A stretch of 64,000 bases of DNA from Nocardia exalbida NBRC 100660 (GCF_000308575.1 NZ_BAFZ01000026.1:19771-83770), one strand, 5' to 3'; shown: positions 24,929 to 34,117, counted from the stretch's first letter. A program made the numbers and translations. The notes: generated by a model from the sequence alone, not told the origin.

Positions 24929-25559
24929 GCACCTCGGTGCGCGCGCCGTCGACGACGATCGCGTCCTCGTCGGTCATGGCCCAGTGCTGGACGCCTTCGG
25001 CGCGGTAGCGGGCGGCGAGCCGAGTGCACTCCCCGTCGGGATCGGTGGCCGAATCGATGTGCGGCACGATCCGGCGGTCGACCGATCCCAATCCGTCCCA
25101 TCGCGGTTCGATGCCGCACGCCGGGGCGACCTCGCCGGGATCGTCCACCGACTCCAAGCCGTGCAGGTCCGGTGTCATCACGCAGGCCCCGGCGCTGTAA
25201 CCGGCGTAGACGAGCGCGTCGGAGGCGAGCAGCCGGAGAAGCGCTCGGTCCGCGCCGCTGCGGGCGAACTGGGCGCGCAGCACGAAGGTGTTGCCGCCGC
25301 GCACCCACACCAGCGGGAATTCGGCCAACTTCCGTTCCAGGTCGGCTTCCCGACCGGCGTACTCGCGCAGGTCGAGCACCTCGGGCCGGTAGCCGAGCTT
25401 GCGCAGCGGTGCCATGTCACTGGTCACCGCGCCCGCCCACGCCTGCGGCCAGGCGTCGCAGGCGTTCGGAATCAGCGCCACCCGGCCGGGCGGGCCCGCG
25501 AGCGCGGCGAGCCGGTCGTAGTGCGCGCCGAAGCGATAGCTGGACAGGAACAGCCGCAT
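24906..25559 (-). CDS. peptidase E / type 1 glutamine amidotransferase-like protein (S51)
   Basis: This 217-residue protein of the S51 dipeptidase family has the nucleophile Ser122 in VYAGYSAGACV and His167 in VPHIDS. VWVRGGNTFVL, the substrate-loop motif, is also present, so the protein looks catalytically complete. Canonical peptidase E cleaves Asp-Xaa dipeptides; this member may act on another small peptide. The start is ATG 25559. It lies 6 bp after the DinB-type gene and overlaps the convergent gtrA-like gene. Confidence 0.85.
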   Translation of the reverse strand: MRLFLSSYRFGAHYDRLAALAGPPGRVALIPNACDAWPQAWAGAVTSDMAPLRKLGYRPEVLDLREYAGREADLERKLAEFPLVWVRGGNTFVLRAQFARSGADRALLRLLASDALVYAGYSAGACVMTPDLHGLESVDDPGEVAPACGIEPRWDGLGSVDRRIVPHIDSATDPDGECTRLAARYRAEGVQHWAMTDEDAIVVDGARTEVLIAPAVS

Positions 25560-25565
25560 CGCGGA

Positions 25566-26402
25566 TCAGATGGTGAAGGCCAGGTGGCGCACGATGCGTT
25601 GCCCGAGTTCGGCATCGCCCTGGATGGTGATCTCGTCCAAGTACTCCTCGGCGGTCGTCCGACCGCCGCCGAGCCGCACGAAAAGCCTCGAGTCCAGGCC
25701 GATCTCGACCGTGGCGGGTTCGTCGAACGCGTCCACGTAGCGCGCCCGGCCCGCCACCTCGATGTGCAGGGTCCTGGCCAAGGGGCCGGTCAGCGCGAAG
25801 GTGATCCGCGCGCCGTCCGGCGCCTCGCCCTTCTTCGCCACCACGCGCGGGATGCTGCCCGCGAACTCCGCGAACGCCAGCTCGCCGCGTAGCCCGCCCT
25901 CTTCCACCGGCACGCCGAGCGCGTCGGCGATGTCGAGTTCGTGCATCCAGCAGTCGAACAACCGCACCCGCATGAACCTGCCGTAGGTCACCTGCCCGAC
26001 CGGCGAGACGGTTTCCTTCTCCCATTCGGCGTCGCCCATGGCCGCGAGCGCGGCGCGTCTGCGCGCGATGACGTCGCGATAGAACTCGAGCAACCGGGCG
26101 CCGGACAGCGGGCGCAACCGATCCACCCAGATCTCGTTGAGCACCGCGGTCTCGTTGCGCACGTAGGGAAGCGTGCGCACATCGGTCTTCGCGGTGGTGG
26201 GGTCGTGGGCGGGCGGGCGGTCACCCAGTAGCCAGGACTCGGTGCCGACCATGTGGGCGAGGACGTCGAACACGGTCCAGCCCGGCAGCGACGACGGGGT
26301 GCGCCAGCGCTCCTCGTCCAGCGGAGCGACCAGCGCGTCGATCGCGTCCCATTGCCGTGCCAGCAGGTCGATCAGCGTGGTCCGATCGAACGTCTCGGTC
26401 AT
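25566..26402 (-). CDS. maleylpyruvate isomerase family (mycothiol-dependent, DinB fold) protein
   Basis: This 278-residue protein has an N-terminal DinB-like metal-binding domain (LLARQWDAIDALVAPLDEERW, LPGWTVFDVLAHMVGTE, LFDCWMHELDIADALG), whose His residues would bind a divalent metal. A C-terminal domain of the mycothiol-dependent isomerase type follows (ARITFALTGPLARTLH, later EITIQGDAEL). The family includes mycothiol-dependent isomerases and transferases of unknown substrate. ATG 26402 overlaps the HIT gene's stop (ATGA), so the two are translationally coupled. Confidence 0.85.
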   Translation of the reverse strand: MTETFDRTTLIDLLARQWDAIDALVAPLDEERWRTPSSLPGWTVFDVLAHMVGTESWLLGDRPPAHDPTTAKTDVRTLPYVRNETAVLNEIWVDRLRPLSGARLLEFYRDVIARRRAALAAMGDAEWEKETVSPVGQVTYGRFMRVRLFDCWMHELDIADALGVPVEEGGLRGELAFAEFAGSIPRVVAKKGEAPDGARITFALTGPLARTLHIEVAGRARYVDAFDEPATVEIGLDSRLFVRLGGGRTTAEEYLDEITIQGDAELGQRIVRHLAFTI

Positions 26403-26872
26403 CCGTCGATTTCCTTGTCCGGGCGTTCGCCCTCGTTGTCCAATGCGGCAATGCCGTCCCGGATGGCCGCGGCGGTGGTCACCGGATCGTGCGGGCGCCG
26501 CAGCAGGAATCCCGTGGCGAACCGTAGCTTGTCGCCGTGCCTGCGGGGGATCACGTGCAGGTGGACGTGCGGCACGGTCTGGAACGCGGCGGCTCCGTCG
26601 TTGAGTACCAGGTTGGCGCCGTCGGCGGCGAGGCTGCTGCGCCGGACGGCCAGTGCGAGCCGGTGCCCGGCCCGGAAGATCCGCGCGCCGAGTTCGGCGT
26701 CGAGGTCCTCCAACTCGGCGGCGTGCCGCTTCGGTATGACCAGCGTGTGCCCACGGGCGACCGGCCGGATGTCGAGGAACGCGCAGAGCGCGTCGTCCTC
26801 GTACACCTTCGCCGCCGGCGCCTCGCCTGCCACGATGCGACAGAAGACGCAGTCGTTCACACGCTGGACCAT
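26399..26872 (-). CDS. HIT family hydrolase
   Basis: This 157-residue histidine-triad protein has FCRIVAGEAPAAKVYED at the N-terminus, LDIRPVARGHTLVIPKRH in the middle, and the triad HVHLHVIPR (His102, His104, His106). The last His acts as the nucleophile for phosphoramidate or AMP-linked substrates. The CVFC pair near residue 8 is typical of HIT proteins that bind zinc. It is first in a three-gene set (HIT, DinB-type, peptidase E) with overlaps or 6-bp spacing. Confidence 0.92.
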   Translation of the reverse strand: MVQRVNDCVFCRIVAGEAPAAKVYEDDALCAFLDIRPVARGHTLVIPKRHAAELEDLDAELGARIFRAGHRLALAVRRSSLAADGANLVLNDGAAAFQTVPHVHLHVIPRRHGDKLRFATGFLLRRPHDPVTTAAAIRDGIAALDNEGERPDKEIDG

Positions 26873-27232
26873 ACGGCGTACGAGCCGAGCGGAACACCCC
26901 GGAGCGTCGTTCGGCAGGACGCGCGCGTCCGCTCACCGGGACGCCGGGCCTCCGATCAGGCCCCCCCACCTCGAGGTTGGTAACAGACTTTTACGTACGG
27001 TCTTGCCGTGTTCACTTGCGGCGACCACGATCACAGAGCGAGAAGGAAAAAAGGTGGACCGGGAAACCCCGGCGCACCGGCGCGAATCGCCCGGCGTGTG
27101 TGACGGGCATCTCAGCTAGGCTCACGGCGGGCCAGGTACAGTTGCGAGGATTTGGGCGAACTTACCCGACGGTAACATCGTCCGGTCGTCTACCCGTTGC
27201 CTGAAGCTCGGTAAGAGAAGGAAGTCTGACAA
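26873..27232. other. 360-bp divergent region before the pnt operon
   Basis: No supported coding frame is seen. Two features stand out. TTACC (27162-27166) and GGTAA (27171-27175) form a short inverted repeat about 58 bp before the pntA start. A strong ribosome-binding site (AAGAGAAGGAAG) lies just before GTG 27233. Confidence 0.5.
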
Positions 27233-28420
27233 GTGGAGACAACGCAGAGCGTAGGCGATCCATCGCCGCGCGGCGCGCGTGTCGGTGTCGTTCGCGAATC
27301 GAACGCGGGCGAGCGACGTGTCGCATTGGTGCCGAAGATCATCCCCAGCCTGGTGAAGCAGGGCGTGGAGGTCGTCGTCGAGTCCGGTGCCGGACAGGGC
27401 GCGCTCATTCCCGACGAAGCGTATGTGGAGGCGGGCGCGACGATCGGTGATCCCTGGTCGGCGGATGTGGTGGTGAAGGTCGCCCCGCCCAGTGACGCCG
27501 AAGTGGGCAAGCTGTCGTCGGGGCAGACGCTGATCGGTTTCCTCGCGCCGCGCAACGCCGACAATCAAATCGGTGCGCTGAAGTCGGCGGGGGTGCAAGC
27601 ATTTGCGGTGGAGGCGATTCCGCGGATCTCGCGCGCGCAGGTGATGGACGCGTTGTCCTCGCAGGCGAATGTGGCGGGATACAAGGCGGTGTTGCTGGCG
27701 GCGTCGGAGTCGACGCGGTTCTTCCCCATGTTGACCACCGCCGCAGGCACGGTGAAGCCCGCGACCGTGCTGGTGCTGGGTGTGGGCGTGGCGGGTTTGC
27801 AGGCGCTGGCGACCGCGAAGCGCCTCGGTGGTCGGACCACCGGGTACGACGTGCGTCCCGAGGTCGCCGATCAGGTGCGGTCGGTGGGTGCGCAGTGGCT
27901 GGATCTGGGGATCGACGCCGCTGGTGAGGGCGGATACGCCCGCGAGCTCACCGACGAGGAGAAGGCCGCGCAGCAGCGGGCTTTGGAGGACGCGATCAAG
28001 GGCTTCGACGTGGTGATCACCACCGCGCTGGTGCCGGGGCGTCCCGCGCCGCGCTTGGTGACGGCCGCCGCGGTCGAGGGCATGAAGCCCGGCAGCGTGA
28101 TCGTCGATCTGGCCGGGGAGACGGGCGGCAACTGCGAGTTGACCGAGCCGGGACAGACGGTCGTCAAGCACGAGGTGACCATCGCCTCGCCGTTGAACCT
28201 GCCCGCCACCATGCCCGAGCACGCCTCGGAGCTGTACTCGAAGAACATCGCGGCGCTGCTGGAGCTGATGTTGGTCGACGGCAAGCTCGCGCCCGACTTC
28301 AGCGACCAGGTGCTGGCGGATTCCTGCGTCACCCGTGCTGCGACCGAATCGGCGGACGCGACCGGATCGGCGGAGCCTGCGCAGGTGAAGGACGCGACCG
28401 AGGCGAAGGTGGAGAACTGA
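27233..28420 (+). CDS. pntA: NAD(P) transhydrogenase alpha subunit, part 1
   Basis: This is the NAD(H)-binding dI domain of proton-translocating transhydrogenase (395 residues). GVVRESNAGERRVALVP, the RNADNQIGAL loop, VLVLGVGVAGLQALATAKRLGG (Rossmann dinucleotide fold) and DLAGETGGNCELTEPG are diagnostic. The start is GTG 27233, with AAGGAAG 8 nt upstream. The product transfers hydride from NADH to NADP+ together with PntAb and PntB. It overlaps the next gene by 1 nt. Confidence 0.95.
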   Translation: METTQSVGDPSPRGARVGVVRESNAGERRVALVPKIIPSLVKQGVEVVVESGAGQGALIPDEAYVEAGATIGDPWSADVVVKVAPPSDAEVGKLSSGQTLIGFLAPRNADNQIGALKSAGVQAFAVEAIPRISRAQVMDALSSQANVAGYKAVLLAASESTRFFPMLTTAAGTVKPATVLVLGVGVAGLQALATAKRLGGRTTGYDVRPEVADQVRSVGAQWLDLGIDAAGEGGYARELTDEEKAAQQRALEDAIKGFDVVITTALVPGRPAPRLVTAAAVEGMKPGSVIVDLAGETGGNCELTEPGQTVVKHEVTIASPLNLPATMPEHASELYSKNIAALLELMLVDGKLAPDFSDQVLADSCVTRAATESADATGSAEPAQVKDATEAKVEN

Positions 28421-28737
28421 TGTATACCGAATTGCTGGCGAATATCGCGATCCTGGTGCTGTCCGGGTTCGTCGGTTTCGCGGTGATCTCCAAGGTCCCG
28501 AACACGCTGCACACGCCGTTGATGTCGGGCACCAATGCCATTCACGGCATCGTGGTGCTGGGCGCGCTGGTCACGCTGGGTAACGTGCAGGACCCGTCGA
28601 TCCTGACGCAGATCATCCTGTTCGTCGCCGTGGTGTTCGGAACACTGAACGTGATCGGTGGTTTCGTGGTGACCGACCGGATGTTGGGGATGTTCAAGGG
28701 CAAGAAGCCCGCTGTCGCGCAGAAGGCGGGTGAGTGA
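28420..28737 (+). CDS. pntAb: NAD(P) transhydrogenase alpha subunit, part 2
   Basis: This 105-residue membrane segment corresponds to the C-terminal dII helices of PntA, encoded separately as in mycobacteria and Rhodospirillum. Three hydrophobic helices carry the VISKVPNTLHTPLMSGTNAIHGIVVLGAL stretch conserved in the family. ATG 28420 shares one base with the upstream stop; its own stop overlaps pntB by 4 nt. Confidence 0.93.
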   Translation: MYTELLANIAILVLSGFVGFAVISKVPNTLHTPLMSGTNAIHGIVVLGALVTLGNVQDPSILTQIILFVAVVFGTLNVIGGFVVTDRMLGMFKGKKPAVAQKAGE

Positions 28738-30167
28738 TGCACACCTTCGACAACGTCACCTATCTGGTGAACGGTCTCTACATCATTGCCTTCGGCATGT
28801 TCATCTACGGTTTGATGGGCTTGACCGGCCCGAAGACCGCGGTGCGCGGCAACTTGATCGCCGCGGTGGGCATGGCGCTGGCGGTGGTCGCGACGCTGAT
28901 CTCGATCCGGCACACCGACAACTGGATTCTCATCGTCGCCGGTCTGGTGGTCGGTGTCGTGCTGGGTGTGCCGCCCGCGAAGTACACCAAGATGACCGCG
29001 ATGCCGCAGCTGGTGGCCGCGTTCAACGGTGTCGGCGGTGGCACGGTCGCGTTGATCGCGTGGTCGGAATTCATCAACTCGCAGGGTTTCTCGCACTTCG
29101 ACGAGGAACCGACCGTGCACATCGTGATCGGGTCGCTGTTCGCGGCGATCATCGGTTCGGTGTCGTTCTGGGGTTCGCTGATCGCGTTCGGGAAGTTGCA
29201 GGAGATCCTGCCCGGCCGCCCGATCGGGATCGGCAGATTGCAGCAACCGTTGAACCTGCTGCTGCTGCTCGGCGCGGTCGCCGCGGCGGTGGTGATCGGC
29301 GTCGGCGCCACCAGTGAGGGGGTGTCGCAGCTGTGGATGATCGCGGTGCTGGTGGCAGCCGGTGTGCTCGGGTTGATGGTGGTGCTGCCGATCGGCGGCG
29401 CGGACATGCCGGTGGTCATCTCGCTGCTCAACGCGCTGACCGGATTGTCGGCCGCCGCGGCGGGTCTGGCGTTGAACAACACCGCGATGATCGTCGCGGG
29501 CATGATCGTCGGCGCGTCCGGCACCATCCTGACCAACCTCATGGCCAAGGCGATGAACCGGTCCATCCCGGCGATCGTCGCGGGCGGCTTCGGCGGCGGC
29601 GGGACCGCGCCCGGCGCCGCGGATGGTGAGCAGAAGCAGGCCAAGGCCACTTCCGCCGCGGACGCCGCGATCCAGATGGCGTACGCGAACCAGGTGATCG
29701 TGGTGCCGGGTTACGGCATGGCGGTGGCGCAGGCGCAGCACGCGGTCAAAGAGATGGCTTCGCTGCTGGAGGCCAAGGGTGTGGAGGTCAAATACGCCAT
29801 CCACCCGGTCGCCGGTCGGATGCCCGGTCACATGAACGTGCTGCTGGCCGAGGCCGAGGTGTCCTATGACGCGCTCAAGGAAATGGACGACATCAACGGC
29901 GAATTCAATCGCACCGATGTCGCCTTGGTGATCGGCGCCAACGACGTCACCAACCCCGCGGCCCGCGAGGACGCCTCCAGCCCGATCTACGGCATGCCCG
30001 TGCTCAACGTCGACCAGGCCAAGAGCGTCATCGTGCTCAAGCGGTCGATGAACAGTGGTTTCGCCGGTATCGACAACCCGCTGTTCTACGCCGACCACAC
30101 CTCCATGCTGTTCGGCGACGCCAAGAAGTCCGTCGGAGCGGTCACCGAGGAACTGAAGGCGCTGTAG
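28734..30167 (+). CDS. pntB: NAD(P) transhydrogenase beta subunit
   Basis: PntB (477 residues) supplies most of the membrane proton channel (helices across about residues 1-290) and the NADP(H)-binding dIII domain. The latter contains VIVVPGYGMAVAQAQHAVKEM, IHPVAGRMPGHMNVLLAEA and IGANDVTNPAAR, all diagnostic. GTG 28734 overlaps the pntAb stop (GTGA); ATG 28737 is an alternative. The operon ends at a strong terminator 17 bp after the stop. Coupling to the proton gradient provides NADPH for lipid synthesis. Confidence 0.95.
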   Translation: MMHTFDNVTYLVNGLYIIAFGMFIYGLMGLTGPKTAVRGNLIAAVGMALAVVATLISIRHTDNWILIVAGLVVGVVLGVPPAKYTKMTAMPQLVAAFNGVGGGTVALIAWSEFINSQGFSHFDEEPTVHIVIGSLFAAIIGSVSFWGSLIAFGKLQEILPGRPIGIGRLQQPLNLLLLLGAVAAAVVIGVGATSEGVSQLWMIAVLVAAGVLGLMVVLPIGGADMPVVISLLNALTGLSAAAAGLALNNTAMIVAGMIVGASGTILTNLMAKAMNRSIPAIVAGGFGGGGTAPGAADGEQKQAKATSAADAAIQMAYANQVIVVPGYGMAVAQAQHAVKEMASLLEAKGVEVKYAIHPVAGRMPGHMNVLLAEAEVSYDALKEMDDINGEFNRTDVALVIGANDVTNPAAREDASSPIYGMPVLNVDQAKSVIVLKRSMNSGFAGIDNPLFYADHTSMLFGDAKKSVGAVTEELKAL

Positions 30168-30183
30168 GCCGGAGGTTCTCGCG

Positions 30184-30217
30184 AAGCGCCCCTTCACCTT
30201 CGGTGGAGGGGCGCTTT
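30184..30217 (+). terminator. rho-independent-like terminator of the pnt operon
   Basis: AAGCGCCCCTTCACC pairs with GGTGGAGGGGCGCTT over 15 bp with one G-T pair and a 3-nt loop, followed by TTTCGT. Confidence 0.85.
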
Positions 30218-30264
30218 CGTAATTCGATGGACATCGCGGCAGGCCGCCCCGGATCATTCTCCGG

Positions 30265-31413
30265 GTGTCCGCACGTCATGAGCCTCTTCGGTTGATCGGT
30301 CCCGGGGAGCCCTCGGCCGATCCCGCCGAGCGGCTGCCGTGGACCGTCGTAGTCGATTCCACGTACTCGATCCGCGACGCGATCGATGCCCTCGCGCTCG
30401 GTCCGTTCCTGCGCGGCGATCAGCCGTGCGCGCGCACCGCGCATCTGGAGCGGGTGCGGCCGGAAGCGCCGCTGCGTCCCGGCCGCGGCCGCGTGGTGCG
30501 CACGGTGCGCGACAACGACAGCGGGGCGACGCTGGTGGTGGGTCCCGGCTGGTCGCTGCGGTCGGTGCGCTGGTCGGGCGGTTCGGCGATGGTCGAGGTC
30601 ACCGCCGTCAGCGAGACGCTCGCGGACGAGTTGCTCGCCGAGGCCATCCGGGACGCGGCGGCGCCACCGGAGGTGGGCGACACCGTGGAGATGGGCTTCT
30701 GGCACATGCACACCCACGGCCCGCAGCGTCGCGCGCGCTCGATCTCGGCGCCCGAGTGGTCGTCGATCCGGGGTAACTACACGGGCGAGGTCGCCACCGC
30801 GATGGATCGCCTGATGTCGCTCACCGCCGCCGACGTCCGCGGCCGCCTGGTGCTGCTGCACGGACCTCCCGGTACGGGGAAAACCACGGCGCTGCGCGCG
30901 CTGGCGCGTGCCTGGGGCGCCTGGTGCCAATTCGATTGCGTGCTCGATCCCGAGGTGATGTTCGGCAAGCCCGGCTACCTGATGGACGTGGCCGCGGGCG
31001 TCGACAATGCCGACGAGGGCGCGCCCCGCTGGCGGATGCTGGTCCTGGAGGACTGCGACGAGCTGATCCGTGGCGAAGCCAAGGAGGCGGCCGGGCAGGG
31101 ACTCTCGCGGCTGTTGAACCTGACCGACGGCATGCTCGGCCAGGGCCGGGACGTGCTCGTCGCCATCACCACCAACGAGGACCTGTCGCGCCTGCACCCG
31201 GCGGTGACGCGGCCGGGCCGGTGCCTGGCGCGGATCGAGATCGGACGGCTGTCCGGCGTGGAGGCGGCGGCCTGGCTGGACCGGGAGCAGCGGTGCGAGG
31301 CAGGCGCTTATCCGGACGGCGCGACCTTGGCCGAGCTCGTGGCGGTGCGCGACGGAGAGGCCGGGATCGATGCCGTCGCGCGGGATGCGGTCAATCCGGG
31401 ACTGTATCTGTGA
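30265..31413 (+). CDS. AAA-family ATPase with DUF5925 N-terminal domain
   Basis: This 382-residue protein has an N-terminal region of about 160 residues resembling DUF5925 (VVVDSTYSIRDAIDALALGPF, later MGFWHMHTHGPQRR). An AAA ATPase core follows. The Walker A motif GPPGTGKT is at 200-207, the Walker B segment MLVLEDCDEL at about 258-267, and TTNEDLSRLHPAVTRPGRC supplies the sensor and arginine-finger region. The start is GTG 30265. The role is unknown; proteins of this type are often annotated as ATPases of the cell envelope or proteolysis. It stands alone after the pnt terminator. Confidence 0.85.
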   Translation: MSARHEPLRLIGPGEPSADPAERLPWTVVVDSTYSIRDAIDALALGPFLRGDQPCARTAHLERVRPEAPLRPGRGRVVRTVRDNDSGATLVVGPGWSLRSVRWSGGSAMVEVTAVSETLADELLAEAIRDAAAPPEVGDTVEMGFWHMHTHGPQRRARSISAPEWSSIRGNYTGEVATAMDRLMSLTAADVRGRLVLLHGPPGTGKTTALRALARAWGAWCQFDCVLDPEVMFGKPGYLMDVAAGVDNADEGAPRWRMLVLEDCDELIRGEAKEAAGQGLSRLLNLTDGMLGQGRDVLVAITTNEDLSRLHPAVTRPGRCLARIEIGRLSGVEAAAWLDREQRCEAGAYPDGATLAELVAVRDGEAGIDAVARDAVNPGLYL

Positions 31414-31542
31414 GAACCGGCGTGCGCCGAAGCCGTTGCGGCGGTTCACCGGTCCGGCGGGGTTCGCGGTGATCGGCTAGATTCCATGGGTTCGCCCGTC
31501 GCCTGTGCGCACGGAACCACGCGAGACCCGGGGAGGGGATCC

Positions 31543-32301
31543 ATGACAACACCACCGAACCATCCGCAGCCAGGGCAGCCCGGCTATCCACCGCCAGGCC
31601 AGCCCGGCTATCCGCAGCAACCGCCTGCCGGTGCGCCGCAGGGCTTTCCGGGGCAGCAGGGCTATCCCGGTCAGCCGCAGCCGCAGCCCGGCTACCCAGG
31701 CCAGCCGGGCTACCCGCCACAGGGAGGCTTCCCGCAGCAGCCGGGCTACCCGGGTGGGGGTTTCCCGCCGCCGGGACCGCCACCCCGGCAGAATCGGAGC
31801 GGCGGAGTGGGCAAGATCCTCGCCGTGCTGGGTGTCGTCGTGGTGATCGGCCTGCTGGTCATCGGCGGTCGCACCGTGTTCCGTTCGGACGGCGAGAAGA
31901 TCGATATCGGTCAGTGCGCGAAGCTGTCGGGCACCACCGTCAAAGCGGAGTTCGAAACCAAGGAATGCTCCGATGCCGAAGCCAATTACGTGGTGGCGCA
32001 ACGGCTCGACGGCGCGAACGCGGACTGCGCCACCAAGGACTACGCCAGCTACTACCAGACCGGCAGCAACGAATACACGCTGTGCCTGCGGCTGAACGTC
32101 AAGGAGGGCGACTGCATCGACGGCGGTTTCCTCGGCGCCAGCACCAAGGTGGCCTGTGGGTCGACGGCGGACTTCAAGATCGGCCGGATCGTGCGCGGCA
32201 CCGCGGACAAATCCGCGTGCGGGGCGAAGGCGACCGAGAACGACACGATCGTCTACCCCAAGCCCGAGCCGATCACCCTGTGCCTGGTGCCGCCCAAGTA
32301 G
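31543..32301 (+). CDS. LppU-like exported Cys-rich protein
   Basis: This 252-residue protein has a long Pro/Gly/Gln/Tyr-rich cytoplasmic region (residues 1-85, with repeats such as QPGYPGQ), one transmembrane helix (about 92-113; [19 protein letters not shown]) and an extracytoplasmic domain with eight Cys. These probably form four disulfides (for example [36 protein letters not shown]). It resembles the LppU family of mycobacteria and Streptomyces, whose role is unknown. ATG 31543 follows GGGGAGGGG. The repeats share a Pro-Gly-Tyr pattern, a low-complexity feature that can vary in length. Confidence 0.8.
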   Translation: MTTPPNHPQPGQPGYPPPGQPGYPQQPPAGAPQGFPGQQGYPGQPQPQPGYPGQPGYPPQGGFPQQPGYPGGGFPPPGPPPRQNRSGGVGKILAVLGVVVVIGLLVIGGRTVFRSDGEKIDIGQCAKLSGTTVKAEFETKECSDAEANYVVAQRLDGANADCATKDYASYYQTGSNEYTLCLRLNVKEGDCIDGGFLGASTKVACGSTADFKIGRIVRGTADKSACGAKATENDTIVYPKPEPITLCLVPPK

Positions 32302-32317
32302 TGCGCGGCCTGGAACG

Positions 32318-32863
32318 ATGACGAGCGTCGGCGCGCGGTCGCTGCGGACCGGATGGTTCGTGCGTGCGCCGATCTCGATGTTCCGCGCCCGGCTCGGCTT
32401 CCTGTTCGGCGGGCGGCTCCTGCTGCTGGAGCACATCGGCCGCAGCTCGGGCCGTCCACGCTATGTGGTGCTGGAGACGGTGGCGCGGCCGAGCCGGGAC
32501 CGCGTGGTGATCGCGTCCGGCTTCGGCACACAGGCGCAGTGGTTCCGCAATCTCGCCGCCGATCCGCGCTGTCACGTGAGTATTGGCGCGCGCTTCAGTG
32601 CTCCGGCTCTGGCCCGGGTGCTGCGCCCGGACGAATCCGTCGCCGTCCTCGAGGGCTATCGGCGCGACCATCCGCGGGCATACCGGAGTCTCGGCCGGAT
32701 AGTCGAGGAAAGCCACGGGTGCGGGGATCGACGAGGTGCCGATGGTCGAGCTGACGATGGATCGTTGATCCGGTCAGTCGGCCCGCGGTGTGGCGACGAC
32801 GCTCGCGTACCGGCAGCAGAGCAGGATCGCGATCATCGGCACGACCATCGCCGTGGTCAGTGA
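32318..32863 (+). CDS. nitroreductase/deazaflavin-dependent (DUF385/Ddn-like) protein with a +1 frameshift
   Basis: From ATG 32318 the first about 130 residues (LLEHIGRSSGRPRYVVLETVAR, GFGTQAQWFRNLAADPRC, LRPDESVAVLEGYRRDHP) are typical of the F420-binding nitroreductase family, which reduces nitro groups or quinones using F420H2. After GRIVEES the frame runs on to a TGA at 32861-32863 that lies within the convergent MFS gene. The other frame continues as AGIDEVPMVELTMDR and stops at 32766-32768, 5 bp from the MFS stop. One extra base near 32720 would explain this. The annotated end is the unshifted one; the intended end is probably 32768. Confidence 0.75.
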   Translation: MTSVGARSLRTGWFVRAPISMFRARLGFLFGGRLLLLEHIGRSSGRPRYVVLETVARPSRDRVVIASGFGTQAQWFRNLAADPRCHVSIGARFSAPALARVLRPDESVAVLEGYRRDHPRAYRSLGRIVEESHGCGDRRGADGRADDGSLIRSVGPRCGDDARVPAAEQDRDHRHDHRRGQ

Positions 32864-34117
32864 CATCACGGCGGTGAGCCAGCCGATGACCGTGGGACCG
32901 GCGAGCAGTCCGAGATAACCGATGCTGAACACCCGCGACATGTCGGTAGCGGCCCTTGTGGAGCCGAGATTCCCCGCCGCGGTGAAGATCTGCGGAATCC
33001 CGCCCGCGAGTCCGAGCCCGGCCATGGTCCAGCCCAGCAGTGTCAGCGGAATCCACGGCGAGACGACGATCACCGCCAGGCCGGCGGCCGCGATGAGCGA
33101 GCCGTAGCGCACCACCGCGACCCGGCCGAAGGCGTGGCTGACCCGGTCGGCGCCGAAACGCCCGATCGTCATCGTGGTGGAGAAGGCTCCGAAGGCGAGC
33201 GCCGCGGTCGCCGCGTCCGCGTTCAGATGCTCGCGCAGCTGCAAAGCGCTCCAGTCGGCGGCCACCCCTTCGGCCAGCAGCAGTGCGAAAGCGATCGCGG
33301 CCAGCGCGAACACCTTTCGGCCTCGATCGCGGGCATCGAGGGGCGTCGTCACGTGATCGCGGGTCATCCGGTCGTGGCCGGGCCGATCCGGCGACCGCGC
33401 GGCGTCGGAGCCGATCGGTATGACGTCGTGCTGGGACGACGCGGTTTCATACGAGGTCGCGCCGTGGTCCTGCGACGTCTCGTCGAGGTCGGTCGCGTGC
33501 ACGGACGCGACGCCGTGGAGCGTCGCCGCTTGCGCACCCGACTTGGTTTCCCGCAGCAACCGCGGCACCAGGGTGAGGGTCAGCGCGACGCAGCTCACCG
33601 CGGCGAGGACCAGCGTCACCCGGATATCCCAGCCCGCCCGCAGCGTGGCGGCTCCGAGCAGTGAACCGAGCAGGCCGCCGCCGGAGAACAGCGCGTGGAA
33701 AGCGGCCATGATCGGACGCCGGTAGGCCCGTTCCACCAGCACCGCTTGGGTATTCATCGACACGTCCAGCGCGCCGTTGCCGAAACCGAAACAGGCCAGG
33801 GCGAGTGCCAAGGTGAACGGGCCGGTGGCGAGGCCGGGGCCGACCACCGCCACCGACGCGATGCACGCTGCCGTGCCGACCAGCCTCCTGCTGCCGAACC
33901 GATCGGCGAGCGGCCCCGCCAGCCGCATTCCGGCGATGCCCGCACCGGACATCAGCAGGATGAACATGCCCAGCATGGATTTGGAGACGCCCGTGCGGTC
34001 GGTGATGACCGGAATGTGCACCACCCACATGGCGAGCAGGAAGCCGTTCAACGCGAAGACCGTGAACACCGCGGCGCGCGCGACGCGGATCGGACGATCG
34101 ACCGTCGGGCTCAACAC
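32774..34117 (-). CDS. MFS transporter
   Basis: This 447-residue major facilitator has 12 predicted helices. Helix 2-3 loop motif AGMRLAGPLADRFGSRR and helix 5 region GALDVSMNTQAV place it near the sugar/drug transporter group with FucP-like spacing. An unusual, hydrophilic, His/Asp-rich loop of about 75 residues (around residues 200-275, including SSQHDVIPIGS) lies between the two six-helix halves. The start is ATG 34117. The substrate is not evident. A partial operator-like inverted repeat lies at 34249-34263 upstream. Confidence 0.85.
   Translation of the reverse strand: MLSPTVDRPIRVARAAVFTVFALNGFLLAMWVVHIPVITDRTGVSKSMLGMFILLMSGAGIAGMRLAGPLADRFGSRRLVGTAACIASVAVVGPGLATGPFTLALALACFGFGNGALDVSMNTQAVLVERAYRRPIMAAFHALFSGGGLLGSLLGAATLRAGWDIRVTLVLAAVSCVALTLTLVPRLLRETKSGAQAATLHGVASVHATDLDETSQDHGATSYETASSQHDVIPIGSDAARSPDRPGHDRMTRDHVTTPLDARDRGRKVFALAAIAFALLLAEGVAADWSALQLREHLNADAATAALAFGAFSTTMTIGRFGADRVSHAFGRVAVVRYGSLIAAAGLAVIVVSPWIPLTLLGWTMAGLGLAGGIPQIFTAAGNLGSTRAATDMSRVFSIGYLGLLAGPTVIGWLTAVMSLTTAMVVPMIAILLCCRYASVVATPRAD

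Noticed and set aside
31543..31800. Pro/Gly/Tyr repeats as a recombination or CRISPR-like repeat array
   Set aside because: They are codon-level repeats inside the LppU-like gene (QPGYP variants), irregular and in frame, typical of a low-complexity protein segment.
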